DNA from: Takakia lepidozioides
Lineage: Eukaryota; Streptophyta; Takakiopsida; Takakiales; Takakiaceae
DNA: 64,000 nucleotides
Direction of reading: 5' to 3'
NCBI GenBank assembly: GCA_030704615.1
Contig: CM060732.1
Span: forward strand, 64,585,053 to 64,649,052
A program made the translations under genes and the position numbers. Each line of letters begins with the position of its first letter. The first letter of the stretch is position 1. Positions 34,435 through 45,103 of this stretch are shown here, piece after piece. The notes under the pieces were generated by a model. It made no database searches. It was given only the letters and a program-made list of their open reading frames with translations, and was not told the DNA's origin.

Positions 34435-34775
34435 CGTCAGGGTCTGTCATCCTGGTCTGCCCTAAGTCTCCGCCACACTGGTCTGCCAAACGGGTCTGCC
34501 ACATCTGTAGTCACACTGGTCTGTCACACAGCTCAGCCACACTGGTCTGCCACATCGGTCTGCCACAGTGGTCTGTTACCATGGTCTGCCGCAATGGTCT
34601 GCCAATGATTGACTGTATTGACTCCCATAATGAGCAGACCCATAATTTACTACAAAACCGTTTCCAGGCTAGTCTGTTGTGCCGGCTATATGGTCTGGTA
34701 TGGTATGGTGTTATCATGTGTTTTCCTGGTCTGCCTATCTCGTGTGCCCTCTGTCTACATTTCCGTCCCCATCCG
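34435..34775 (+). repeat. Dense GGTCTGCCA array upstream of the zinc-finger gene (field 4)
   Basis: About ten copies of (A/G)GGTCTG(C/T) occur in 34440-34610 at steps of about 12-30 bp, many in the longer word CCACACTGGTCTGCCA. This is the tightest cluster of the motif in the window. It sits about 0.4-0.6 kb upstream of the 34009 start, where a promoter is expected. Confidence 0.8.
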
Positions 34776-34779
34776 TTCG

Positions 34780-35070
34780 ACCATTTGAATGATTCCCTCA
34801 TGAGGTCTGTCGATCCCCGCACTGTCATGCTAACACATGGAAGGTCCACTAATTCGGTGCGCAACAAATTCTGCCAAACTTTCGCACTGGCCCGGTCTCG
34901 CGGCTGGGTCCACCTGCAAACAACATTCAAGAGACGCAACTCGGGAGGCAATCTGAATTTTACACAGCCAACCATGCACATATGCTTCCGCCATTTTTGC
35001 AATGCTATTCTACACATGGCATATGAAGGACAAGCTCAAAGAAGACAATGTGACGCCGGAAAGGCTGATT
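34780..35070 (-). CDS. Possible additional exon of the MULE accessory gene
   Basis: The minus-strand frame 35017-34511 reads a segment with KFRLPPELRLLNVVCRW, RDRASAKVWQNLLRTEL and a Trp/Arg-rich part before the motif array begins. It looks protein-like in composition, but no domain is recognised and splice sites were not fixed. It may be the true N-terminal exon of the zinc-finger/Ulp1 gene. Confidence 0.3.
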
Positions 35071-35430
35071 CACAAATGTTGTCCATTAAAATGAGTCCTA
35101 CTTCCGGTTCTTAGATCAAAGCTACATACTTCCATTCAAGTTTGCAGTGTTGTAAACTCAATGTAAACACCGACGTCTTTCGCGCCCTCATATACAGTCC
35201 CATCAACACAACAACGCAAAAATAATAGAAGCATATGAACAAAGGAGGTTGTGGCTTGAAACGATGGACTCCGACGTTGGCACGAAAGTCCACGGCTCCT
35301 TCACACTACGTCTTCCAGACGTCAAACAACCAACAGTATACAACAAACAACAAACACCAAAAGGCATGGGACGAGGGAAGTCGAAAGAGGAGGAAACACA
35401 AAAAAAAAAGCAAAGGGGTGGAGATCACGA

Positions 35431-35765
35431 GTGCGATGCCATGCCCTAAATCCGGACGGTCTGGATACAACCGTGTTTGGACGGGCAGATGCGCGCGTCT
35501 GCGCTGCTGTGCAGGTTCGGCGTGGTCTGGTGGACGATATGCAGACCCACCGAGGCGACGCGGGTGGACCTCCGCGCGGGCTTGGGCGACCGCGGGCTGC
35601 CACGCCCGCTGGTGGGGGGACTGCTGTCCGCGGCCGCGAGTGCTGCGGGCGTGCGGGGCTGCCCGGTGGGGGGGGCGAGCGCGGGGGTGGGCTGGGAGAC
35701 CCCCCCGGCCGTGCGTCCTGGCCGCACGTGAGACATAAACTCCCAATTATTCAAAAATGAGAGGC
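35431..35765 (-). repeat. Right terminal inverted repeat of the giant MULE
   Basis: Reverse complement counterpart of 15762-16150, with the same CpG-rich middle. The outer end reads AATTATTCAAAAATGAGAGG then C at 35765, followed at once by the 9-bp duplication. Confidence 0.88.
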
Positions 35766-35943
35766 AATGAAATGGGCCAACCCGGGTAAATCATTTACCC
35801 TTACCCTGATTTATCCGCTGGTAAATCCGGGAAAATGATTTACCCGCCCAACACTGGTATTGACAAAAACAATACCTATGCAATACCCATATTATGGGCA
35901 AAAACAAGGACTATACAGGTGTTGGTCTGGTATGTACAAAAAT

Positions 35944-35971
35944 CCGGGTTGATATCCGGGTATCAACCCGG
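35944..35971. repeat. Perfect 11-bp inverted repeat
   Basis: CCGGGTTGATA at 35944-35954 pairs with TATCAACCCGG at 35961-35971, with six bases between. It is in a short stretch of CCGGGT-rich words just right of the outer element. The rest of 35857-36217 holds nothing recognised. Confidence 0.6.
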
Positions 35972-36217
35972 TTATGCACCCGGGTATGGAAGCCCCTACC
36001 AATCGGTTCCGATTGGTTGGAAATCTACAGAGTAACTTACTTGTAGGATATGATTTAGGGTTTCGGGGAGGCCGATACCCTAGCCGACTGATGTTGGCTC
36101 ACCGTTGTCGATGTTGTTACTTGTTTTTTGGCGGGAACTCAGTTGTTGGTATCGTCGTTCAGGTTTCAATGCGCGTAGCCTAAAGATGGCCCCCAACCGC
36201 TGGCCGCAATGATGTAC

Positions 36218-36895
36218 CGTAGGTTCATAGCAGATTAGGCACAAATTAAATTTTAAGAAAAATGCCTAAGCAAATCTGTGATTTTTCAAGATTTATGCCT
36301 AAAAGGTTGGAAAAATAATATGAAAGTGCCTAATTCAGTAAAATTGTCTAAACAAATCCTACTCTATATAATTTCTATTGAAAACAAAAAACAGATGCCT
36401 CCATAAATGTTCAAAAAGTATAGGCCAACTCCCTAGGTCCATACAACCTCCAAAGGACCTTCCAATGAGTCTCGAACATCCTACATATGCTCATCACTGA
36501 AGTCTTCATCCCCATTCAAGTCAAGTACATCTGAGTTTTCAATGTGCACAATTCCAAGGCAGCGGCTCATGCTCTCCACCACCTGAACATCAAGATAGAA
36601 ATATGGTACCTCTGAGGAACTAAGAGTCATTTCCACTTCCACTTGAGGAGCTCTGGTTGTAAACAAAGGCTCGGACGATTTTTTTTTAGGGTTTGTCTTG
36701 GGGAAGAAGAGAGAGGGTACGTGAGACCTTTGGGGATGGAAGGAGAAGTTCCAAGTGATGAAAGGTGCCTAATATCAAAAATTATGGATGAAAAGTGTCT
36801 AATTTACATAAATCTTTTTTGAAAGTGCCTAAAAAGAATATTCCAAATTTAATAATTATTAGACACTAGGGTGCCTAATCTGCTATGAACCTACG
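36218..36895. mobile_element. MITE-like element (678 bp) with 25-bp perfect inverted ends
   Basis: The 25 bases at 36218-36242 (starting CGTAGGTTCATAGCAG) are the exact reverse complement of 36871-36895. The word GTGCCTAA and its complement recur inside near both ends. A small minus-strand frame (36666-36481) is acidic and unrecognised. No clear target duplication is seen, so the superfamily is open. Confidence 0.8.
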
Positions 36896-37460
36896 ATAAG
36901 CCGCTGACATCATGGCTCTTAGCCGCTGGCTTGAGTGATGTGGGCTCCAAGTGGTTATTTTTTCCACTTTTGTACCTTCTTTTTTTCAATATATTTCTCA
37001 GGGCCTTTGTCCCCTATTTTTAAAAAATTAAAAAATTTATAAAAAAAGATGGATGCTTCTCTCTGAAATGTAGATTTTTTAATCTTTTACTCGAAGTTGA
37101 TATCAGCTATCAAGGTTTTCATACCATTGTTGGTACTAGGTTTGCAAAGTGAAATGCTAGCATTATTGATACCCAACAAGTACCAAAATATGGGTTTAAA
37201 AAAATATTATATACCCTTGTTTGGGACATCTCTAGATACTACCAGGACCCTCATGTATCTCTAAAACACGATACCAGACCAACAGTGGACTATACACATG
37301 GTATAGCATCTAGATATGAAGTTGGGGCTGGTGCACAAATCAGGAGTTGGCAGGGCACGTCCAGCCCCAAGGGCCCACCACTATTTTTCATTTTTAAGCA
37401 CATGTCAGTAGGGCAATGTTGACTTGGCATTGACAACCTAGACAAATTAGTGCTATTTTC
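36896..37460. other. AT-rich intergenic stretch
   Basis: No gene or repeat is recognised. The region has A/T runs at 36960-37060 and no long open frame. Confidence 0.4.
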
Positions 37461-37461
37461 T

Positions 37462-37597
37462 TAAGAATTGGCCGGATGATGTGCGGACGGATTGCAAGGT
37501 TGTTGAGCAAGGGATCACAGATTTCTTTTTGTCGGAAGACTATACAATTGATGAATATGAGGACCTCATTGGAGATGCTCGCATGTTTGACAATGAG
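37462..37597 (+). CDS. Possible isolated exon, acidic
   Basis: One frame reads NWPDDVRTDCKVVEQGITDF then DEYEDLIGDARMFDNEV, followed by GTTTGT, a usable donor. An AAG acceptor lies just before. The composition is protein-like and acidic, but no neighbouring exon or family is recognised. Confidence 0.25.
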
Positions 37598-37975
37598 GTT
37601 TGTAAGCAGTTTTCTCTTAAGTTTTAACAAAGCTCACTTCACTTTGCGTACTAAAATTTACAACATTATTATGTAATGCAAAGTCTACCCCGAGGTTTCT
37701 TTTCTTTTTAAAAACAAAATCTGAATTTTGCAGCAGAATATTTAATTTCTTTGTCAACTATGCCTCTAAATTAAAGGCATATTAATGATTTGGTGGTTAT
37801 TTTAAGTATTACGATTGGAATATACTTGTCCTATTGATACCCATCCACAAATCTAAAATCATACTACTATTGAGAACCGGCGGATATTAAAATTGAGTGA
37901 ATATTCCAATACTATGGAACCGGCTGGTATTAAAATATATATATTTTCAATACCAGGTTCCGGCTGGTATTAGAA

Positions 37976-38640
37976 AAAGTACCACCTGCACTTTATCAAC
38001 CTTGCTTTCTAGAGTATTCTGGGATCTGCAGATTGAAGGGAGGAAGGCCTGGGCAAATCTCTGTGCAGATGTCGCAAGAAGACCCCAACAAGCGGCAACT
38101 ATCCACAGTCAGTTCGCCAGCATCTGGGGCAAGAAACGGTCTTCTCTGCACTAGCTCGTCACCATCTCACTGTGCCTGGGCAGCTCAACCGCCAAATTGA
38201 TGGCGAGAACACAACATACCCCTCCATGGCGGCATCTCCCGAGTTTGATAGAGATATCAATTGGCGCCACATCAAATCGACTGCTAGTCTGAAATTTCGC
38301 TGAGATCCACTCGTGCACAGATCGTGCACACAAATAAGCATAGGACAGGTTCCAAGCGGCTGCTAAGTCATTCATGTTTCAGATTCGTTGTAGATCTCAC
38401 CAGTCCACAAGCGACTGCCTACAATCAAAGCAACCCCCTATGGGTGTGACTCCTACATAGGGCTTGTAACCCTAGGTCTTCTTCTCCCTTCGGGAGGTTC
38501 GTTCATCACTGGCTACGGTGTGTGTACCTCATGGTGTAATATGGGGTTTTAATTTTTTTCCCCATAATAAACTCAATAAACTAATTTAGGGCCTCCCCCT
38601 GTTCAATTTTTTTTTTAATTTTTTTTTAAAGTAATACCCG
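37976..38640 (+). mobile_element. 5'-truncated LINE, 3' end
   Basis: The segment at 38500-38600 (CGGTGTGTGTACCTCATGGT, then a GGGGTTTTAATTTTTTTCCCC core and CCCCCTGTTC) matches the reverse complement of 10560-10640, the 3' end of the LINE on the left. Upstream, the frame to 38154 may be the LINE protein's C-terminus. It ends in T-rich, not A-rich, sequence. Confidence 0.6.
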
Positions 38641-38659
38641 CCCAACACTCGTGACTTAT

Positions 38660-39410
38660 GCAGCCTTGGGAGGCGACGGTGGAGACTTTAAGAAGACCCC
38701 AACGTGTCCTGCCTACATAAACCCACCCCCTATTTGGCACGTGTCTAGTAGTTGCACCCCCAAATACTCTAATGTGACCCCACCATTGGTTGTTGGTGCA
38801 CCTATTTTTCTACCTTCCATAAATTAAACATTGTCTCCCCGCTCTTTCTAGGTGTCCATACAGCCCGGGCCCACCTGTAGGCTCATCAAGCCCCACTATT
38901 TCCTCTCATGTGTCTTACTCCTCCTTTTCCACCCGCCCCTCCACATCGTCATGCCATCTTCTCACTCGCTGATTTTCTTTGAAATGAAACTCGGGCTAAT
39001 CTCTCACTATATTCGCTCTTTTTACTCTCTCTACTAATTTAGCTATGGTCCTATTTGTTTTTGGGGCCCTGGAGGGAGCCCCCTAAATATTAACTAAAAT
39101 ACTTACTATATATGTATAGTAGTGAAGGGAGCACCCCCTTATATAAGGGGAGGCGGTGCTCGAGACTTCGAGAAGACCCCGCGAGGCGATGGTGGGGCCT
39201 TCCAAAAGACCATAGAGACACCCCAATGTGTCCTACCCTACCCCACCCTTTGACACGTTTCCACTAATTCTAACCCTACAAAACCTCTAATCCTAACCCA
39301 CCATTGGCTGCTCCAATGGTGAGCCTATTTCCTTACCTTCTATAAATAAAACATTCTCTCCCCCCTCTTTCTAGGTGTCCCTACAGCCCTACGTGTCTTT
39401 CCACTAGCCC
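38660..39410. repeat. Duplicated segment of about 200 bp
   Basis: About 38660-38876 and 39180-39400 share the order GAGGCGA.GGTGG, AGACCCCAA.GTGTCCT, CACCATTGG, CTTCCATAAAT and CTCTTTCTAGGTGTCC. They are clearly related but diverged, in the same orientation. Nothing coding is recognised. Confidence 0.65.
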
Positions 39411-40547
39411 CGCTGCTTCAATCGTGTCACTCGCTGATTTGGGTTTACATATGGGGTGGGTCGTGCCTATGGAATACATTTTGGATGGTGCAGGAGGGGT
39501 TCTATCCGTCGCTGTGGATGGTGACCAGTGTTGTTTTTTTCACTTCTCCAAAATCGCCACAAAGGCTACATGTAAATTCTACCCAGTGCCCATGTGCCGA
39601 GAGTAATGAGGTGGCAGGGTTGGAAAAGTGCTATATAACAGGTGTCACATTTTAACAGGTCCACGTAGGAAAATTCTGGCTCCTTATATTTAACCATTTG
39701 CGCTTTCTGGCAAATTTTTAGATTTTAACTCCCATAATTCCCTTATAAAAGTAGCTGACCCATTTCCCAGGTCGAAATCTGGCAATTTTTCGCCAGATTT
39801 AAAAACAGTGATGGTGATGGAGCCATCACCATCCAAGGCCCGGGGGCAGCCTCCATGACCCACTCTGAACTAATGCAAAGAATACAACAACCATTTTTTT
39901 TTTTTTTGTTAGTTTCTTAACACTCATTTTCAAAATGCACATGGGGACTTTCTAGTCTTTGGGAGAGGGTTGGGTAAACGGCAGCCGCGTTACCCCGGTT
40001 ATTAGCCCTAAGACCGTGTCAACTCTTGAAAGTGTCCACCTTCCAAACGAAAGGGGGTGAAGTTTTTTCTTTTCTTTTTTGGTGAAGGGACACCATAAGT
40101 GTCGGTAAGAGGGTAAGAGGAAGGTGCTCTTTCTAACGCTAACTACGTTTGGGTCTTCCGCACGAGGCCTTGCCAACCCTTACACAATCCCTTGAGCACT
40201 AGTTGCTTTTGGGCTGTTTTTCGGCTCTGGTTTTGTTTCCTCTCTCTTGTTTTTTCCATTTTGTACAGTAAGCTCTTTGAGCTTTCCGCGGAGGTTATGA
40301 AGTACCATTTCATTACTTCCTTCCTTCTAAGGAATTTGAGCTAGTGAGAGGCGTCATCTCTTCCTTCCTTCTAAGGAATTTGAGCTAGGGATCTCACTGT
40401 TCCCACAGACATATCAAGGTGTCGGCCACCAATCAAGCTGGACGGCTCTAGAAACGAGCTCGAAACCCAAGATAGATGGATCATCTTAGTCTGGATTTGA
40501 AAGCCAGTGCCACCTTGCTAGCACATGTGAGATAGCAGCTGCCTCCG
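39410..40547. other. 5' region of the kinase-GTPase gene
   Basis: No gene is recognised before the kinase start. A direct repeat of CTTCCTTCCTTCTAAGGAAT and the following TTGAGCTAG occurs at about 40313 and 40361. A T-run is at 39895-39908. Confidence 0.4.
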
Positions 40548-43500
40548 ATGTGTCGCCTCTTCTTCTTCCTCAAAGCAAGTCTCTGCACCAGGAGCATGGC
40601 GGAGGTTTACCTGGCTCGAATACTCAAGGCAATAGAGCAAATTGAGACACACATGTTCGAATCGGATGAGGTCCAAAGTGGCGCCTCACCGCAAATACTG
40701 AACATGTCTCAGTGCTTGCATTTGAAAGGGAAGCTTTTGAATATTAGAGACTACTTACTTGGGGAGTTTAAAGTTGCTAGTACCTCCGCTGCCGTGCCAC
40801 AACCTTGTGTACCTGCCGTGAAAGAACTGTACCGTCTAGTGAAGGGGGCAGAGATAGTTGTGCGGGAATGCTGCAGTAAACGCTGGCTGAATGCAGCGAT
40901 CGCACAAGCGGACAACAAGGAGACTTTTTCTGAGATACTTCTCAATTTGAAGTGGTGCAAAGAGATGGTGGGCATCAGTTTGAAAAAGGCTTCCAGGGAT
41001 GGAGAAGAGCATCAGTGGCTTGAGGCACTTGAAAAGTCTACAGTGGGCAGATACGAAGATCAAGTTGGCACTGATCTGATCATTGACGAATCTGAAGCAC
41101 TTCGGGATCAGGCAGTGTTGAGGTCCAGACTAGTAGATGCACTCACTAAGCAGGGTCGTCTGACTACAGGTAGCAGTGACCGCCTAACCAGGCGCAGGAA
41201 ACAGAGGTCCATCGACGAAGCGTCTCTTATGTCATTCTTGTTGCAAAGATTGCAGAGTACACAAGCTGATGGGGATCCATCGCCAACGGTTTCTGGATTT
41301 GACTGGAATGTAGACACCAAGGACGGTAGTCCGTTAGGGCACGGCTCGTATGGATGGGTCTGCGAGACAACGTGGGTGGGAGAAAAGTGTGCCAAAAAAG
41401 TCTTCGAGGGTGCCTACAACGACAACGATAGCTTCAATAAAGAGGCAGCCATCATGGCAGGGCTTCGGCATCCACACATTGTGCAATTATTCTGTTGCTG
41501 CACTGGCGAAGGAAAATGCTCCCTGATCATGGAGAAGATGGCTGAGGACCTTCGCAGTTTTATGAGGAAAAGATGTACAACGTCGAAGGGTGGAAACCCC
41601 TTCAATCTTCCTGTAGCAGTTGACATACTGCTCCAAATTGCCGAGGGCATGAAATTCTTGCATGATAGGGGGGTGGCACATCGAGACCTGAAGTCTCCCA
41701 ACATACTAGTAAATCCCACCACCATCAAGGAATTGATGGGCGAGGGGTATGTCCATGTCAAGGTAGCCGATTTTGGCATGGCCAAAGAAAAAATCATAGC
41801 TTTGTCTGCAGTGCCGTCAGCATGGAACATTGGCACTTCTCAGTACAGGGCACCAGAGCTCTTCCGCGACAGGGTTCGGTCAGGATCCTCCGCAGAAACT
41901 CGGGTTAACTCATTGAAAGCGGATGTGTGGAGCTTCGGGATCTTGAGCTCCGAGGTACTAACAGGGCAGATACCCTTTGCAGAATGCAGCTTGGGTGAAC
42001 TCTACGATCGCATAACAGTTGAGCATCTGAGGCCTGCGTTACCTCCTAGCTGTCCTCCTTGCCTGGTGACGCTAATTGAGGACTGTTGGGATATCACTCC
42101 TGGGAAGCGGCCTTCGTTCCCAGAGATCTGTAAGATGCTGAGGCATCTCAGAGGCCTTCTTATCACAGGTAAATGCTTCCCCACCATTGACACCCCGCAT
42201 AGAAGACAGCTCTGTTTTACAGTAAAAATGGGTTGTGTGTACATGTCTGGGCTGAGAGAGGCTTGCCCATTTGCAGCCTGATAGTGTAATATAGTGGAAA
42301 GTCTATATCACCACCCTGCAGTTTGAAAACTCAGCTCCAATGATTCCAATCGTCAACTTGTGTATCTCAGATTAAGAATCTCAGAGACCCAAATTGCAGT
42401 AGGTACTGTGTCGAAGCTGCCGTCTTCCATGTAATCTGCATCTGTGTATTCATTAGACCTACAGTCTCTATTATTGATGAGTAGTTCCCTTCCATATGGC
42501 ATTGGTTTATTCGCCAAATGGGAGTTTAACCTGCCCGTTTTCCAGACCTTTATGTAGGGGATGTGCTATGTGTAAGAACACTGGAGATTCCTAAACATCG
42601 ACCTGATGTGCTTGCACCAGAGGTACGTTATTGCTGCTTTACCATCATACATGGAATCTTTCTTAATTAGAACTGGATTTCTTCTTTTTGCGTTTAGGTT
42701 GCCACACAGATTCATGTTATAGCAAGTGCCAACTGGCCCCCCTTCAGGTAGATTGCTTACACTCAGCTACTGACTGGAGCAGGAAAACATTAGGAAGAGC
42801 ATCGACAAGGCATTCAAAGATGCAGCAAAGTCCCAGGTTACAAAGGGCAAGACCAGGATACTTGTTGTAGGAAGGCCTGGAGCAGGCAAGTCTACACTCA
42901 TCGAGCACTTCATAAATTATGATGTTATCCAGGAGGATGGTTCTGAATCACACACAACAGGAGCTGACACAGTCAAGCTTGATAAAAACAAAGTAATCTG
43001 TCATCCCTCTGTGCCACAGTTGTCCTTCTTTGACACAAGCAGCAAAGACTGCAAGGGGAATGTGCTCAGAAATTTCTTGAAGGCAAAACAACAATCGGAT
43101 GAAAAATTTCACATGGTCTGGCTTGTCCTTTCGGTGATAGACAAAAGCAACAAGGAGCTGGGTGGTCTAATGAGGGCGATCTTTGCAGATCACCAGCTGC
43201 CAGTGCAGGTCATAACCACCCACAATGATATTGATTCAGAAGATATTCATCTCAAGGAAAATGTCCTTGGCATCCTCTCTGACATACTTGGAGGTACACC
43301 AATTCCGGAATTAATTGACAAGCACATCGCGGTAACTTGTCCACCGGAATCACCTGAACATTTCCAAAGAATCCTTGATCCCCAGTATATGTGGGCAACT
43401 GCACAATCTGTCAGCACAAAGTTTATGATACAAGAGACAGCAAAGACGGTTGTCCGCTGGAAGGACAAGATCATGAACTTTTCAATGGCAGAGAGTGTCG

Positions 43501-44015
43501 CTGTGACTTCCTTGGGAGATGCCTTCGGCACCACAGGTCCAGTAACCTTGACCAACTCTTTGTTTAAAATATGGCGGGTCTCCTGGAAAGAGTGGGGAAG
43601 TATATTCTGGCAAGAGGTTGCTTCTCGTGAAGGTCTCAAAAGTAGTGCAAAAGTAATCGATGACATGCCTGGATACCATGTCCTTTGTTCTGGCCATCCC
43701 AAGGCCAGGAAGACAAACAATCTCCAGGACTTCAGCCTACGCTTAGCGGGTGCCATAATCTATGTGAAAGCTTCTAACCTCCGCGGATTTGGAGAAGGTA
43801 TGTCTCGCCATGAATTCTTGGCACACATAGGCAGATTCTATGAACATCACACTCCCATAAGTTTCAAGAACTATGTTGCCAGACATAGTGGTTTGTTTCA
43901 TAAGTGCAAATCTAGATCTCTCTACTTCAACCCATCCTCTTGCGCAGAGGAGCTCGAGAGGCTACTTGAGGAACTTTATTGTGATGCACTGTATAAAATG
44001 CTTCGCTGCAACTGA
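40548..44015 (+). CDS. Multi-domain signalling protein: MLKL/DUF1221-like N-terminus, protein kinase and P-loop GTPase
   Basis: Exon 1 (40548-42168) encodes a helical N-terminus (KELYRLVKGAEIVVRECC then KRWLNAAIAQADN) resembling the DUF1221/HeLo bundle of plant MLKL-type kinases. A kinase follows with GHGSYGWV at about residue 264, AKK, HRDLKSPNIL at about 378, DFGMAKEK at about 408 and YRAPELF, so all catalytic motifs are kept. Exons 42558-42622 and 42698-42747 join in phase and read through PKHRPDVLAPE to HVIASANWPPF. The exon from about 42783 encodes the G domain: GRPGAGKST (P-loop), FFDTS and VITTHND in place of DTAG and NKxD, then a C-terminal region ending at TGA 44013-44015. The junction at 42748-42782 does not fit in phase, so either an unseen microexon or a frameshift is present. 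The better start may be the Met at residue 17. A membrane or immune-signalling role is inferred. Confidence 0.85.
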
Positions 44016-45076
44016 TCGCAACATCAAACAGCAAACTCGTAGAGGCTATGATGTGAGTCCTCATGTGCCTCATGTTCCCCTTTCACACAATCTTCATTGC
44101 AGCCTGTGCAATATATTGAATGACAAAAATCGTTAACTAGGCCTAGGTTCCATCACCGCCTACATTCCTTGTGCAAAAATTATTACAATTCTTAAGAAAA
44201 ATCACAGGTTGTTTTAAAAGTACACATGCCACCACAAAAAGGAACAGTGTTCTGAATTGCTGGTTATCTCAAAACCTTTACAAAAAACAAGCCTCAAATT
44301 GCAATGGGCTCTCTTGCTTTGGCAAAACATAAGAGGAAGAGAAAACTAGGGAGCATGACTCAGCACAACACACCAATCGGAGCCTTGACACAGTGTAAGG
44401 TCCTTTGACCACATTTTCTCTGTTGACTTCAACATCTCTCTCTACAAGAGAGCCAACCAAAAAAAAAAAACTTACTACCAGAGCAGGTTTTTGAGATAAC
44501 TGGTGATTGATGCATTCTGGCTTCTATGGATAATGAAACAGGTGAAACGGTGAGGAGATAAAAAGAGATTTCTCAAAATTTGCACCGGGAGTTTGAAAGG
44601 TAGGTGACCATTTTATCTCTCTAATGGGCTATTAGAAGATCACCAGTTATCTTCATGGCCAAAAACATGTTTGAAACCCACTAATATACTTACTTAACCC
44701 TTAACTGCCTACAAGGTACAAAAAAAATATAGTGAAAAAATTGCACCCTTCAACGAAAAACACATTCTGTGTGCAATCCAAAGGCCTACCCTTGGCCATT
44801 GCCATTTGAGTGCTCACCTATTAGTCTCAAGATTCAGCTTTTATCCCATACTATTTCCTGCCTTGCTTAGTCCCTAACCAAGTCTTGCTAAACTACTCCT
44901 TGACAGGTCAGTGATTTCCTTGTTACCCCCCAGTTTAGAAGAGATTTACTTGGCCAAACAACAATGGTGAAGCATGTTCTGTGAAATGTGTGGTATCATT
45001 AGAACTCCTAAGCGCAGGATCCATGGAAAAAGGTAGTCCTTGGATATCTGAAAAGTTTTGCATCTAGTCTGGGCTG
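44016..45076. other. Intergenic, no gene seen
   Basis: Neither strand has a recognisable exon. This is the 3' flank of the kinase-GTPase gene and the upstream side of the hydrolase fragment. Confidence 0.45.
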
Positions 45077-45103
45077 ATGCTTGTGCAATGCCATGTGAAA
45101 CAG

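Larger units (their letters stand above)
15762..35765 (+). mobile_element. Giant (20,004 bp) Mutator-like element with perfect 9-bp target duplication
   Basis: The termini start GCCTCTCATTTTTGAATAAT and form long inverted repeats: about 15762-16150 left, about 35431-35765 right. The flanks are a perfect 9-bp duplication AATGAAATG at 15753-15761 and 35766-35774. Inside are a MULE transposase pseudogene (plus), a ParB-like gene (minus), and a zinc-finger/Ulp1 gene (minus) interrupted by a nested 7.5-kb insertion. The non-coding parts and some exons carry many copies of GGTCTGC or its complement. Without the nested insertion the element would be about 12.5 kb. The perfect duplication suggests a fairly recent insertion, while the stops in the transposase suggest this copy was mobilised in trans or decayed quickly. 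Confidence 0.92.
14352..35856. mobile_element. Outer TIR element rich in GGGTAAA words, hosting the giant MULE
   Basis: The left end (about 14352: CCAGTGTTGTGCGGGTAAAT) matches the reverse complement of the right end (about 35856: CCAGTGTTGGGCGGGTAAAT). Subterminal GGGTAA/GGATAAA words follow on both sides (14370-14560 and 15600-15757 left, 35775-35845 right). Removing the MULE leaves an element of about 1.5 kb. CAGTG termini recall hAT elements, which make 8-bp duplications; the flanks GTATTTTC and GTATTGAC agree at only six of eight positions, so the superfamily is not settled. No transposase of its own was recognised. Confidence 0.6.

Noticed and set aside
36481-36666. Small acidic minus-strand protein
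   Set aside because: It lies inside the MITE-like element and has no splice or homology support.
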